38,599 nt of DNA from Anaerolineae bacterium. Its GTDB lineage: Bacteria; Chloroflexota; Anaerolineae; J036; Brachytrichaceae. Position numbers and translations under genes: made by a program. Below the pieces are notes generated by a model. The model saw only the letters and a program-made list of their open reading frames with translations, was not told the DNA's origin and searched no databases. Positions 1 to 9,081 of this stretch are shown piece after piece (within the stretch, counting starts at the first letter, position 1; each line of letters begins with the position of its first letter). The stretch covers positions 1-38,599 of the forward strand of contig CANJQH010000028.1 of NCBI GenBank assembly GCA_947476335.1, written 5' to 3'.

Positions 1-121
1 CCGGCTGCCGGTTCGGCTGCGCCGCAGCGGCTGGCTGCGCCAGCGGCGTTGCCGCCAGCATTACAGTCAGGAAAACGCCGGTGAACCGCGCCGTCTCGAA
101 ATATCTCTTATTTATCCTCAC
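1..121 (-). CDS. N-terminus of a putative secreted protein (cut by window edge)
   Basis: Reading leftward from a GTG at 121 gives about 40 codons that run off the window. The peptide has a basic start (MRINKRYFETAR), a hydrophobic stretch (FTGVFLTVMLAATPLA) and an Ala-rich segment ending near AAAAQ, a typical Sec signal peptide with a probable signal peptidase I site. What follows is Pro/Gln/Asn-rich. There is no Shine-Dalgarno site; a GATACT hexamer lies 10 nt before the GTG, compatible with a nearly leaderless transcript. Only the export signal is visible, so no function can be given. The call depends on a short fragment; the alternative is chance coding on the strand opposite a spacer. Confidence 0.42.
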   Translation of the reverse strand, partial: MRINKRYFETARFTGVFLTVMLAATPLAQPAAAAQPNRQP

Positions 122-166
122 GTTGTTTTTCAGTATCTATTACTTCGAGTGTTTTCGCCAGTATCT

Positions 167-294
167 GTTTACCCGCAACTACTCGGGCCCAAATCAGTGT
201 TTCGCGCAAAACACGCTATTCCTTTCCCCGAGTGGGGAAGGAATCGCGTGTTTCACGTTGGAAAATTGGCCGGCCTGAGTAGTTACGTTTGCCC
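167..294. mobile_element. IS66-type MITE, copy 1 (element 175-286 plus 8-bp target duplication)
   Basis: A 112-bp non-coding element begins GCAACTACTCGGGCC and ends GGCCTGAGTAGTTAC, near-perfect inverted repeats. Its flanks GTTTACCC (167-174) and GTTTGCCC (287-294) match at 7 of 8 bases. Eight-base duplications and ends starting GTAA are hallmarks of the IS66 family. The centre holds a hairpin around the CCCC-GAGT-GGGG stretch near 215-235. Related copies lie at 3668-3796 and 37787-37901; this one matches copy 3 closely in its interior. It has no transposase and would need one supplied in trans. Confidence 0.85.
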
Positions 295-348
295 GGTATG
301 CAACTGCATGGGCCGAAATCGAGCAGCTGACAGAGGGCTGGCGAAAGA

Positions 349-590
349 GTGAAGCTGGAAGAGGTGCAGCGGCGCATCGATCGGCTGGAAGCCGACAATC
401 GGACGCTCAAAGAAAAGGTGGAAGAGCTGACGCGAGGTGGCAAACGACAGGCGAAGCTATTTTTGCGATGGGAGCCGAAAGAGGAGCCGAAAGAGGTGCC
501 GAAGAAACCAGGACAGAAGGCGGGACATGCGGCGCGGCATCGTGCGGCGCCGGACAAGATCGATCGGGTGTTGAAGGTGCGTACTTCGAT
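349..590 (+). pseudogene. IS66 family transposase, N-terminal remnant
   Basis: A GTG at 349 opens a frame encoding a coiled-coil start (KLEEVQRRIDRLEADN and on) followed by the Lys/Pro-rich segment GGKRQAKLF...KKPGQKAGHAARH and then APDKIDRV. This is the usual beginning of IS66 TnpC-type transposases: a leucine-zipper-like helix, then a basic linker before the zinc-finger. Only about 80 residues are recognisable. After roughly 590 the reading is unrelated, and the zinc finger and DDE catalytic core are missing. The frame ends at 705. I see nothing recognisable from 591 to 726. The fragment converges on the helicase gene ending at 727 and may mark an old insertion at the island edge. Confidence 0.7.
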
Positions 591-726
591 TCAGCCAGGG
601 CCTGGCGCTGAAAGGGCGGCCGTGGCTACGACGCGCCGCAACGAAGCGTGGTTCGCCGCGAAACTGCGCTGCGCTGCACGTTGTGTGAGGCGGATGCCGA
701 CGTAGAAGCGAGTGCGGCTATCGCGG

Positions 727-3582
727 TCACTGGCGTCCCCCTGGCGGTGTGGGAAGGAGCACGTAGATGCCCAGCACGTCGATCGGCAGCTGCGGCGTGG
801 CGGTGATGCGGCGGGTGGCGGCCTGGACCCGGCCATGCGCTGTGGCGACGGCATTCGCCCGGGTGTGGGCGAGGGCTTCGAGATGTTCCTGGAGATGAGC
901 GTATCCGTCGACCACGCGGCGGACGAATTCACTCGCCTGTTCCGGCGCGATGTTGGCGCTGGGGCGCGCATCGAGCAGGGTGGCGGCGGCTTCGTCTTGC
1001 AGCCACTCGGCCTGATCGGGCGCGCCGGCGAACGCGGCCGTGGCGATTTCCTCGGCGAGCAGTGGTTCGCCGCGGCCGACGTGAACGTGATGGCGGAGTC
1101 GCAGCAACAGCAGCGTGGTGCGCTTGCCAACCGCGTTGGTGCGAATCGCGCCGGCGCGGCGCACGGTGTTCAGGTCGCCGCCCATGGCCCCTTCGAAGAG
1201 CATGCCGGCCGCGGCCTCGACGAAGGGGTGCGTGCGCGGCAGGTAGGCTTCCGCGTCCCCAATCGGCAGCTCGAATCGGGCGCGCAGCACGCCGTTGCGC
1301 ACGAGGCCGGCCAGCCCGATCTCGGCTGCAACGGCGTCGCCGAGGCCGCCGTCGACGCGCACGAGATCCATGAGCGGCGATTCGCTGAGGTTGAGCGAAA
1401 TGGCTGGCCCGTCATCGCGGCCGGATCCGCCGAGCGCTTGCGTCGCGCGCAGCAGGAAGTCGCGCACGTCGGCGGCTCCGCCGACGGCTGAACGTGCAGC
1501 CTGCATCTCGCGTGCGACGTCTTCGACATTCAAGCGCCCCTGGGCGAAGCGGCTGCGCACGCGTTCGGTGCGCTGCGCAGCCGTATCGAGCGCCTGCTCG
1601 TAGTTCGCACGCTTCGGCGCGAGAAATTCCTCCAGCCCGTCGAGGACCATCTGGCCGCTCTGGAGTGTTCGTGCAGATCCGCCAGAGAGCAGCATCCCTT
1701 CTAACAGCGCTTCGATCAGCGCATCGCCCTGTACGGGCACGTTGACGGAAACGCCGAGCGTGCTGCGGATGGCCTTGTGCTTGCGAATCAGCACGTGCAG
1801 CACGAAGCCATCGATCGGATTGTCGGATCCGTAGAGGGTGAGGGTGTGCACCTGTGGGGAAGGCTGTCCATAGCGGTCGACACGGCCTTCACGTTGTTCA
1901 TGGCGGGTGGGGTTCCACGCCAGATCGTAATGAAGAACGGCGTCGAAGGCATGCTGCAGGTTGATGCCCTCGCTCAGGCAGTCTGTGGCGACGAGCACGT
2001 GGCGTTCTTCGCGTGCCATTTGCGCCACGCGCGCCTCGCGTTCGGCTGGTGCGAGCTGACCCGTCACCGCGACGACGTGGGCGCCCCGCAGTTCCGCACG
2101 CAGCGCCGCCGCGACGTATTCGGCTGTGTGTTGGAAGCGGCAGAACACGATCGGGCTATGTCCTTTGTTGAGTAGCGAGCGGACGATGGCGATGGCGTCG
2201 CGCAGTTTGGCGTCAGTTTTGGGGCCGCACAGCGCGTCGGCTCGCCGTGCCAGTGCGCGCAGCGCCACCGCGTCCCCGTCGGTTACCTCTGCGCCGGGCG
2301 TCACGTCGATATCTTCGGCCGCATCCTCGTCGAGCCAGTCCAGCACGGTGCGACCGCCCAGCGCATCTGCTTCCGCAGCCGTTTGTGCTGCGGCGGCGGC
2401 TGCGCGATTGCGGAGCGTCGCTGCGGCAGCGGCTGGGCTGGAGCCGATGGCGCGCAGCAGCGCCAGCGCCGACCACCAGCGGATGCGCGCGGTGGTCGAC
2501 TCGGCATCGACTGATCGGACGAGTTCGGATGCGTATTGCACCACGTCGTCGAAAAAGCTGCGATAGTCACGATCGAGTTTGTAGGTCTGTTCGGTTTCCA
2601 GGCGCGTTGGGAAAGCCGTATCCGTCTGCAGGTAATGCACCAGGTCGCTGCGTTTTCGCTGGATAAAGTGACGCGCAAGGCGCTCCTGGATGGAGCGTTT
2701 GTCGAACCCTGCCAGATCGTCGGGCAGATCCGCCAGCTCAGGATCAAGCAGGGCGAGCAGCGACCGGAAAGCCCCTTCATCGCCGCTGTGCGGGGTGGCG
2801 GTGCAGAGGATCATGTGCCGGTCGGCCCGGGCTGCGAGGCCTTGGAGCAGTGCATGGCGCTGATGTCCGCTGCGACCGGCGCCGGCGCGGCTGGCGCAGG
2901 TATGCGCTTCGTCGACGATGACGAATTCGGGGCATGCGCGCAGAAAATCCGCACGCCGCCGATCGCTCTTGATGAAATCCATGGATACCACGACGAACGG
3001 GTTTCGGTCGAAGAGCGATTCGCTGGGTCCGAGGTCACGTTCCAGGCGGCTTGCCGTCGCCGAAAGCACGAGCTCGGCCTCGATGTGGAATTTTTCGGAC
3101 AGCTCGGCCTGCCACTGTTCAGCGAGCTGAGGAGGACACAGGACGGCCATGCGGCTGATCTCGCGCCGGTCGAGCAGCTCGCGGGCGATGAGGCCGGCCT
3201 CGATCGTCTTGCCGACGCCGACGTCGTCGGCGATCAGGAGCCGCACTGTGTTGAGTTTGAGCGCCATCAGCAGGGGAGCCAGCTGGTAGGGGCGCGGCTC
3301 CACCGCGATGCGGGCGAAAGAGCGGAAGGGTCCTGCGCCGTTGCGCACCCGCAGGAGCGTGGCGTCGCGCAGCAGCCGGCAGGAGGCGTAGTCGCCGACG
3401 ACGTCTGGATCTGGCAGGGCGAATGTGGCGGGCGCCACCTTGTCCAACGCGGTGTGCAGGCCGATGGTTTCGTCATCACCGCCTCCGAGGGGGCGCAGGA
3501 GCAGAAAATCCAGGGTCGACCCCGGCTGCACTACGAACTCACGCCCGCGAGCGTGGACGAGGGAACCGATGGAATGTTTCAT
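727..3582 (-). CDS. SNF2-family DEAH helicase, DrmD-like (putative phage defence)
   Basis: A 951-residue superfamily 2 ATPase of the SNF2 type. It opens with a short beta-rich segment (residues 1-60), followed by the Q/Y region PRPYQ (96-100), Walker A DDVGVGKT (119-126), DEAH (224-227), a long linker, and the C-terminal helicase lobe with the motif V region TDCLSEGINLQ and motif VI QREGRVDRYGQ. The first 250 residues resemble DrmD, the SNF2 helicase of class 1 DISARM, and helicases paired with DUF1998 helicases in defence islands. It lies downstream of such a gene in the same direction and was probably co-transcribed before a MITE separated them. No Shine-Dalgarno site precedes the ATG; a CAGACT hexamer ends 7 nt upstream, so a weak promoter of its own is possible. 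The helicase call is firm; the DrmD name rests on resemblance. Confidence 0.85.
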   Translation of the reverse strand: MKHSIGSLVHARGREFVVQPGSTLDFLLLRPLGGGDDETIGLHTALDKVAPATFALPDPDVVGDYASCRLLRDATLLRVRNGAGPFRSFARIAVEPRPYQLAPLLMALKLNTVRLLIADDVGVGKTIEAGLIARELLDRREISRMAVLCPPQLAEQWQAELSEKFHIEAELVLSATASRLERDLGPSESLFDRNPFVVVSMDFIKSDRRRADFLRACPEFVIVDEAHTCASRAGAGRSGHQRHALLQGLAARADRHMILCTATPHSGDEGAFRSLLALLDPELADLPDDLAGFDKRSIQERLARHFIQRKRSDLVHYLQTDTAFPTRLETEQTYKLDRDYRSFFDDVVQYASELVRSVDAESTTARIRWWSALALLRAIGSSPAAAAATLRNRAAAAAAQTAAEADALGGRTVLDWLDEDAAEDIDVTPGAEVTDGDAVALRALARRADALCGPKTDAKLRDAIAIVRSLLNKGHSPIVFCRFQHTAEYVAAALRAELRGAHVVAVTGQLAPAEREARVAQMAREERHVLVATDCLSEGINLQHAFDAVLHYDLAWNPTRHEQREGRVDRYGQPSPQVHTLTLYGSDNPIDGFVLHVLIRKHKAIRSTLGVSVNVPVQGDALIEALLEGMLLSGGSARTLQSGQMVLDGLEEFLAPKRANYEQALDTAAQRTERVRSRFAQGRLNVEDVAREMQAARSAVGGAADVRDFLLRATQALGGSGRDDGPAISLNLSESPLMDLVRVDGGLGDAVAAEIGLAGLVRNGVLRARFELPIGDAEAYLPRTHPFVEAAAGMLFEGAMGGDLNTVRRAGAIRTNAVGKRTTLLLLRLRHHVHVGRGEPLLAEEIATAAFAGAPDQAEWLQDEAAATLLDARPSANIAPEQASEFVRRVVDGYAHLQEHLEALAHTRANAVATAHGRVQAATRRITATPQLPIDVLGIYVLLPTPPGGRQ

Positions 3583-3659
3583 GCTGATCAGTCTGAGTTG
3601 TGTGCGGCCGTGGAGCGGTGGTCAGTAAGCTGGCGTCGTTACAAACATGGACTCTACTC

Positions 3660-3804
3660 GGATTTCGGTAACTACTCAGGCCATGGGAGTGCGCAAAGCC
3701 CAATTGGTATCCGCGAAACACGCCATCGCCCGCCCCCTTCGGGGGCGGGCGATGGCGCGTTTCGCGGGAAATACTGATTTAGGCCTGAGTAGTTACGGAT
3801 TTCG
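3660..3804. mobile_element. IS66-type MITE, copy 2 (element 3668-3796 with perfect 8-bp target duplication)
   Basis: The element starts GTAACTACTCAGGCC and ends GGCCTGAGTAGTTAC, a perfect 15-bp terminal inverted repeat. Both sides carry GGATTTCG (3660-3667 and 3797-3804), a perfect 8-bp target-site duplication, so this is a recent, well-preserved insertion. It sits in the final codons of the helicase gene ending at 3779. Relative to copies 1 and 3 it is inserted in the opposite orientation. Its interior is dominated by a long GC-rich hairpin. Confidence 0.92.
3708..3770. terminator. Very strong stem-loop inside MITE copy 2
   Basis: Positions 3721-3737 and 3741-3757 are perfectly complementary 17-base arms around a 3-base TTC loop. 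With one mismatch the pairing extends outward through GCGAAAC/GTTTCGC, giving a stem of roughly 28-30 bp. It lies between the DUF1998 helicase gene and the downstream SNF2 helicase gene. A structure of this strength in the transcript could terminate or attenuate transcription, or block decay. There is no clear T-tract, so intrinsic termination is possible rather than certain. Confidence 0.6.
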
Positions 3805-6800
3805 TCATTCCATTGCTGCCCCCGAACACCCGCTTGAACTTGCTGATGACTTGTGTCCAGTCGTCGTCATGGCTGAAGACGATCACGGTATAGCCGAGGT
3901 CTTCCATACATGTGCGCTGCTGCACGTCTCGGTCGGCGCGCTCCGGATATTCGTGGACCGGCCCGTCGATATAGATCACGGCCTGATCGTGCTCATATTC
4001 GAAATCCGGCCGGGTGCGGCACGGCTCGACGAGCTTCTGTGCGGCAGTGGGGAGCCGCAGCCCATTGGAGTCGAGCCAGCGCAGCCAGCGCCGCTCCAAA
4101 TCGGATCCACTGAGCCGCAGAAGCCGATTCAGAGGCGTCTCCTGCGCACTCTGATCTGCCTCCGGGCTCACAGCAGACATGGCCCACTGCGTCGATGGTT
4201 CCTGCGTGATCGTCACCGTGGCGCCTGCCGCGGCCATCAGCAGATCACGCACCGCGCGCCGATCGAGCAGGTGATGGTCGCCCTGGTTTCCGTAGCTCAT
4301 CAGGCAGTCATAGCACGCGGCTGTGCACGGCTCGGAGGCGCCGCCGAGGTCCTCTCCGCCATGCGGGTCGAAGTGGCAGATGCGCAGAGCTTCACGCGCC
4401 ACTTCAGCAAGCGCACCCTGCTCATAGACGAGCCGTCTCAGCACGCCCGCGCCGCCTTCGGTGGACTCGATGAACAGAATCTGGGTGGGATGGTCGCGGT
4501 CGGGCAGCGGTTCCGCCTTGACCTCGATGTCCTCGAGCTGAAAGTACACCTGGACGGCGTGCTTCAGCGCCGCCTGCAGCGACGCTGACTCGACGGTGGT
4601 CAAGGCCGTGCCGTGCGGGGACTTCATCTCGAAGATCAGGCAGTTCCGGCGGTCGTCGACGTAGGGGATGACCCGTTCTGTGCGCCGCTTGTCGAATGCG
4701 GCCTCGTCGGAATTGCCGTCGCCGTCGCCATCGTCAACCTCTGCCTTGTTGCTCTGCCAGTTCCCTGTCTGAACGTCGATGACGAAGCCGGACTGGGCAT
4801 CGGGTCCGCGCCTGCGCCAGCCCATATTGATGCTCCAGACCTCAGCGGTAGGGGCGTACTCGAGGCGTGCGAGAAAATCGCCCTGTGCATCCCGCGCCTC
4901 GGCGCGGATGACGCGCGGACCTTGCGGCCCTTCGGCGAAGCGCAGCGCCGTCTGCAGCTCGTAGCCCATGCGCGTGCGTTCTTCTTCATCCGAATTGATG
5001 CGGTCGTGGCGCCGTGCTTCGACGTTGTGCATCCGGAGCAGAGACGTCAGTTTGCCCTTGATTTCGGCGTTGCACTGCCTGCATTGGTCATCGCTGTCCT
5101 TGTTCAGATACGCGCACTGCGGACAACGCTTGATGGTTTCGGTCGGCAGCCGCATGTCGTCGTGCCGCTGCGGGTCGACCGGCAGGAGTGCGCGGTTGAT
5201 TTTGTAGCGCGAGCCTTCGTGATAGACGATCGCTTGTGGTCCGAATTCGGTGATGGCGAGAAATCGCGGGCGCGAAACGTACTCGTCGCGCGCGCCGCCG
5301 TGCGCCGGGATGAACGCAGACACGGGCAGACGCGGGAAGCTGTAGCCGGGCAGGAAGCCTTCGCTGGCGAAGTAGCGGTACGAGTAGAAATCCGACTGAG
5401 CTGCGGCACTCGGCTCAGTCAGCAGCGTGATCTGCGCGCGCGCCTGGCGTGCGGCGTGTGCGGCGATGTCCTGCTCGCGCTTGTTCAGTGCTTGTGAGAT
5501 GGCTCGAATGCCCTGCGCCTCATACTGGGTTTTGGCGGCACGGAAGAGCTCGCGCCAGCGATCGCAGGTGCGGTCGAACGCCGTGGGGGCCTGTTGGAGG
5601 CAGCGGGCGATCCAGTCGTCGTCGAACCAGTCGGCGGCTCGCAGGAGATTCATATCCCCGCGCAGCACTTCCCGCGCATGGGCGAAGGCCCTGCGCCGGG
5701 CGTCGGGATCTTCGATCGCCTCCCGCACTCGCGGATGTAGATCGAGCTTGAGGTCCGGGCTCGTGAGATCGAGCAGGTCCCTCAGCGTGCTGCCGAGGCT
5801 CAGGCCGGTTTCAGCCAGCCAGATCGCGTGGATGTGGGCGCGGATGAGCTCTTCGTTGGCCAGATCGAGGCGCGGGGGCGCGACGCTTCCGGCGACCATG
5901 CGCTTGGGCCTGCGAAAAAAATATTGATCATGCGCGTTGCCCGTTGCACAGTACGTGAAGACCAGGGCGGGTTGTCCGCTGCGTCCCGCTCGGCCAGAGC
6001 GCTGCGCGTAGTTCGCCGGGGTAGGGGGCATGTTGCGCATGTTCACCACGTTGAGGTCGGCGATGTCGACGCCAAGCTCCATCGTCGGGGAGCAATACAG
6101 CACGGGCAGTGTTCCCTTGCGAAATTCGTCCTCACGGCGCATGCGTTCGGCTGCGGGAACCTGTGCGGTGTGCTCGCGGGCTTGGAGCGCGTGGGTCTGA
6201 AGCGCGCGCCGTTGGTAATAGTCGACGAAAAATTTGTTGACGCGCGGGGGAAGCCCGCCGGCTTGCGGGGTGGCGAGGGGATCCCGGCGAGGCTGCGTCC
6301 CGTCGCCCGAACGCCAGAGCATTTGTGCCGCTGGGATGCGCCAACCCTTCGTGGCTTCGTCGCGCTCGGTCAGCCCAGCAAGTTGCAGCGTCGAGAGGAG
6401 ATCGTCGACGATCTGTTCGACCTCGCTGCTTTTGAGCGTATCGCGCCGATCGAATGTGCTGGGTCGTCGCAGGTAGCGCCCGAATGCGCTGCGCGGGCCT
6501 GCAGAAAACGTCTGCACGCCGCGCAGTGATTTGCCGGTTGCGGCCGTGGTGACCAGCAGTGCCGCGTGCTCAAGCTTCTCGTCCGGATCGATGGACCATG
6601 GCAGGCGCAGGCGCTGGCTGGCGTTGAGGCTCAGCTTCTCCTGATGAGCGGGGTCGAACACATCGACCCGAATGGCAAGCCGGCGTCGCATGTGGTCGAG
6701 GAGAACCGTCGCGATTTTTTCGCGAACTGCAGGCGATGCATCTGCAAGCAATGGGTGACGGCCGCGCCATGTTTCTTCGTCGGCGCAAAGCTCGTCGAGG

Positions 6801-9037
6801 AATCGATACTCGATGTGAAGCAGGCCACACTGCTCGAGATTGGGAGCGGTGACGCGCCAGCCGCGCTGCAGGTCACGATAGAGACGATAGGCGATCACCT
6901 CACGCAGCGCCGCCTCCACTTCACGGCGCGCGCCGAACTTCTGCGAGGCATCTCGTGCGTACAGCTCGAACGGCAGATTCAGCGCGTTGAAGACGGCTGC
7001 AGAGACCTGATCATGGGTCAGGCCGCCTTCGCCCGCCTCAGCTACGGCGCGGCAGAGTGCGCCGCGTAGCAGTCCGATTTCGACATAGTCGTTGAAATGC
7101 CCGGCCTGGAGGGAGGCGTCCTGGCGATTGTCGGTGAAGCTGAGCAGTTTGCGCGCTGACTCGGCGAGGTCGCTGGTGCGCAGGCGCTGCACTGCGGCGA
7201 TGCTGAGCACTGTGGTCGCCGTGCTGCGGCCTTCGGAGGTGAGGAGGGCGAGTTTGCCGAAATCCTTCCTTGCGAAGGCTGAGTATTCGACGCCGCAGTG
7301 CGGGCAGAACCGGAACGGAGCGGGCAAAAACCACCACGTGGAACGTCGCCCATCCGACGCGGTGATGACGCCGTCCAGTGTCGGGTTCACCGGCTGCGGA
7401 AGCAGGCCGCGATAGTTGCGAGCCACGCGCATGCCTTTTGGACCCGATTCGATCCAATCCGCCGGGATTCGCTCGAGCAGCGCCTGCTCGTCGTCCGGCC
7501 AGGGACGCTCTGCATCTGCGTAGAGAAATCCGTCACTATCCCCACCTCCGCGATCGCTGAGCGTTCGTGGTCTCAGGAGTGCGCTTGCAGCATCGTAGGG
7601 CTGCTTTTCTTTGTGCACGGTGAAAAACTCGTGCCCGCATTCGCGGCAGAACGCCATTGGCAGCAGCACACGATCTCCTTCGACGCCCGCCAGAATGCGC
7701 TGGCCGTTCAGTGTGAGCGGCCGCACATCGGGGGCTTCGAGCGTGGAGTAGACCGTGTCGCCGCGGCTGATGAATTGATGTAGGCGGAACGCGAAGGGAC
7801 TGCGCGCGTCGGACGGCGTGGTCACTTCGGTTCCCGCCAACAGGCATGTGCGGATCGACTGTGCGCAGAGGCTTTCTTCGCAGCCCGTCAGCGATGCCAG
7901 GTCGCGTGCGGCCTCGGGAATCGAGCGCGGGATCGCTCGAGTGAAGCGAAGTTCATCCGCGCGCCATTCGATGCCGAAGTTCGACTCGATCCAGGAGGCG
8001 AGCGGATCGCGCATGAAATCGTCGATGTGCGTGGGGAACGGCGCGTCCGAGCGCACGCGTGCGGCGAGCGCCGCAAGTTGCGCCGGCCTGGAGAAGTCGA
8101 TCTCGGGAGTCGTGCGCTTCAGCGTTTCACCGATGACGTGCTCTGGTAAAACCGGCGCGCCGAACAGCAGCGACGCGACGCGCGCCACTTCGACCTTCTG
8201 CTCTGCGAAGGTGCCTGCGGAGGCGAGCGTGGCCGAAGTTCCAACGACCTGCAGCGGTCGGCTCTTCTCTTCGAAGCGTTCGCGAGCGCGGCGCACAAGC
8301 ATGGCGACGTCGGCGCCCTGTCTGCCGCGGTAGGTGTGCAGTTCGTCGAGGACGAGAAAACGCAGCCCGCGTGCGGCATTGATCAGTGGCTTGTCTTCCT
8401 CGCGCGTGAGGAGCAGTTCGAGCATGACGTAGTTCGTCAGAAGGATGTCGGGCAAATTAGCCTGGATGCGCTTGCGCTCTTCGTCGCTCTCCTGACCGGT
8501 ATAGCGTGCGAAGGTGACGGGCGAAGCTCCGGGCGCGTATCCTGCCTCGAGATACTTGGACAGCTCGCCGAGCTGGCTGTTGGCGAGCGCGTTCATTGGG
8601 TACACGATGATCGCCTGCAGCCCGTGGCCGCGGCCGTTGCGGAGCACGTGATCGACGATCGGAACGATATAGGCGAGGCTCTTGCCCGATCCGGTTCCGG
8701 TCGTCAGGACATAGTTGTGGCCCTTTTGTGCGACGCGCAGCGCATCCGACTGATGACGATGCAGCTGCAGCAGCGACCCGAGTTTTTGCGGATCCTTGCC
8801 ACGCCGAAATATGTTCTCGCACTCAGGATGCAGCAGGCCGGCGGCGATCATCTGCGGAATCGATTCACCGGGTTCATAGCTCGGATTCAGCTGCAATAGT
8901 GGCTTCGGCCACAGCGTCTCCTCATCGAGCTTGTCGTGGACGAATTTGCGGATGCGCTCATCTCGGATCTCGATGAAGCTCGAAATATAGGCGCTGTAAT
9001 CGCCGATGATGCCGTCACGAAAATCGAAGATATTCAT
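3779..9037 (-). CDS. DEAD/DEAH-box helicase with DUF1998 region and nuclease-like C-terminus (putative phage defence)
   Basis: A 1752-residue SF2 helicase. Walker A is GTGSGKS (114-120), followed by the YPMNALA segment (146-152), DELH (231-234) and GTSATLAS. A large insert carries Cys pairs (CRECGHEF and CPHCGVEYSAF). The C-terminal lobe shows LYCSPTMELGVDIADLN and YAQRSGRAGRSGQP (motif VI). A further zinc ribbon (CPQCAYLNKDSDDQCRQC) leads into a DUF1998-type region ending in CYDCLMSYGNQGDHHLLD. The last 100 residues include PDFEYEHDQAVIYIDG and LGYTVIVFSHDDDW, resembling VSR/DUF559-type nuclease folds. The architecture recalls YprA/MrfA helicases and the DUF1998 partners of DISARM/Dpd-type systems. 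A MITE has replaced its last codon: without it the frame would end MTKSE-stop; it now ends MTKSVTTQA-stop. The C-terminus is otherwise intact. The 11 nt before the ATG follow a TATACT box. Confidence 0.85.
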   Translation of the reverse strand: MNIFDFRDGIIGDYSAYISSFIEIRDERIRKFVHDKLDEETLWPKPLLQLNPSYEPGESIPQMIAAGLLHPECENIFRRGKDPQKLGSLLQLHRHQSDALRVAQKGHNYVLTTGTGSGKSLAYIVPIVDHVLRNGRGHGLQAIIVYPMNALANSQLGELSKYLEAGYAPGASPVTFARYTGQESDEERKRIQANLPDILLTNYVMLELLLTREEDKPLINAARGLRFLVLDELHTYRGRQGADVAMLVRRARERFEEKSRPLQVVGTSATLASAGTFAEQKVEVARVASLLFGAPVLPEHVIGETLKRTTPEIDFSRPAQLAALAARVRSDAPFPTHIDDFMRDPLASWIESNFGIEWRADELRFTRAIPRSIPEAARDLASLTGCEESLCAQSIRTCLLAGTEVTTPSDARSPFAFRLHQFISRGDTVYSTLEAPDVRPLTLNGQRILAGVEGDRVLLPMAFCRECGHEFFTVHKEKQPYDAASALLRPRTLSDRGGGDSDGFLYADAERPWPDDEQALLERIPADWIESGPKGMRVARNYRGLLPQPVNPTLDGVITASDGRRSTWWFLPAPFRFCPHCGVEYSAFARKDFGKLALLTSEGRSTATTVLSIAAVQRLRTSDLAESARKLLSFTDNRQDASLQAGHFNDYVEIGLLRGALCRAVAEAGEGGLTHDQVSAAVFNALNLPFELYARDASQKFGARREVEAALREVIAYRLYRDLQRGWRVTAPNLEQCGLLHIEYRFLDELCADEETWRGRHPLLADASPAVREKIATVLLDHMRRRLAIRVDVFDPAHQEKLSLNASQRLRLPWSIDPDEKLEHAALLVTTAATGKSLRGVQTFSAGPRSAFGRYLRRPSTFDRRDTLKSSEVEQIVDDLLSTLQLAGLTERDEATKGWRIPAAQMLWRSGDGTQPRRDPLATPQAGGLPPRVNKFFVDYYQRRALQTHALQAREHTAQVPAAERMRREDEFRKGTLPVLYCSPTMELGVDIADLNVVNMRNMPPTPANYAQRSGRAGRSGQPALVFTYCATGNAHDQYFFRRPKRMVAGSVAPPRLDLANEELIRAHIHAIWLAETGLSLGSTLRDLLDLTSPDLKLDLHPRVREAIEDPDARRRAFAHAREVLRGDMNLLRAADWFDDDWIARCLQQAPTAFDRTCDRWRELFRAAKTQYEAQGIRAISQALNKREQDIAAHAARQARAQITLLTEPSAAAQSDFYSYRYFASEGFLPGYSFPRLPVSAFIPAHGGARDEYVSRPRFLAITEFGPQAIVYHEGSRYKINRALLPVDPQRHDDMRLPTETIKRCPQCAYLNKDSDDQCRQCNAEIKGKLTSLLRMHNVEARRHDRINSDEEERTRMGYELQTALRFAEGPQGPRVIRAEARDAQGDFLARLEYAPTAEVWSINMGWRRRGPDAQSGFVIDVQTGNWQSNKAEVDDGDGDGNSDEAAFDKRRTERVIPYVDDRRNCLIFEMKSPHGTALTTVESASLQAALKHAVQVYFQLEDIEVKAEPLPDRDHPTQILFIESTEGGAGVLRRLVYEQGALAEVAREALRICHFDPHGGEDLGGASEPCTAACYDCLMSYGNQGDHHLLDRRAVRDLLMAAAGATVTITQEPSTQWAMSAVSPEADQSAQETPLNRLLRLSGSDLERRWLRWLDSNGLRLPTAAQKLVEPCRTRPDFEYEHDQAVIYIDGPVHEYPERADRDVQQRTCMEDLGYTVIVFSHDDDWTQVISKFKRVFGGSNGMTKSVTTQA

Positions 9038-9048
9038 TCGTGAACGAG

Positions 9049-9054
9049 AGTATA
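9049..9054 (-). promoter_or_regulatory. -10-like box (TATACT) for the DUF1998 helicase
   Basis: On the minus strand TATACT ends 11 nt before the ATG at 9037, with no Shine-Dalgarno sequence between. Transcription starting 6-8 nt downstream would leave a leader of only a few bases. No convincing -35 box is visible. Confidence 0.45.
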
Positions 9055-9055
9055 G

Positions 9056-9081
9056 GTGAGGGGATTTTCAACATCCCTCAC
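9056..9081 (-). terminator. Hairpin after the truncated methyltransferase gene
   Basis: GTGAGGG and CCCTCAC form a 7-bp stem around a 12-base AT-rich loop. It overlaps the stop codon of the truncated methyltransferase copy and lies just upstream of the TATACT box. It may end read-through from the spacer. Confidence 0.4.

Noticed and set aside
591..1130. Minus-strand frame overlapping the IS66 remnant and the SNF2 gene end
   Set aside because: It is a shadow of the helicase gene in another frame, with Arg/Pro/Ser-rich composition and no domain.
3779..9037. Naming the large helicase drmA or drmB
   Set aside because: It has intact SF2 motifs plus a DUF1998 region in one chain; without a profile search I cannot separate DISARM, Dpd-type and YprA/MrfA-like families, so no symbol is given.
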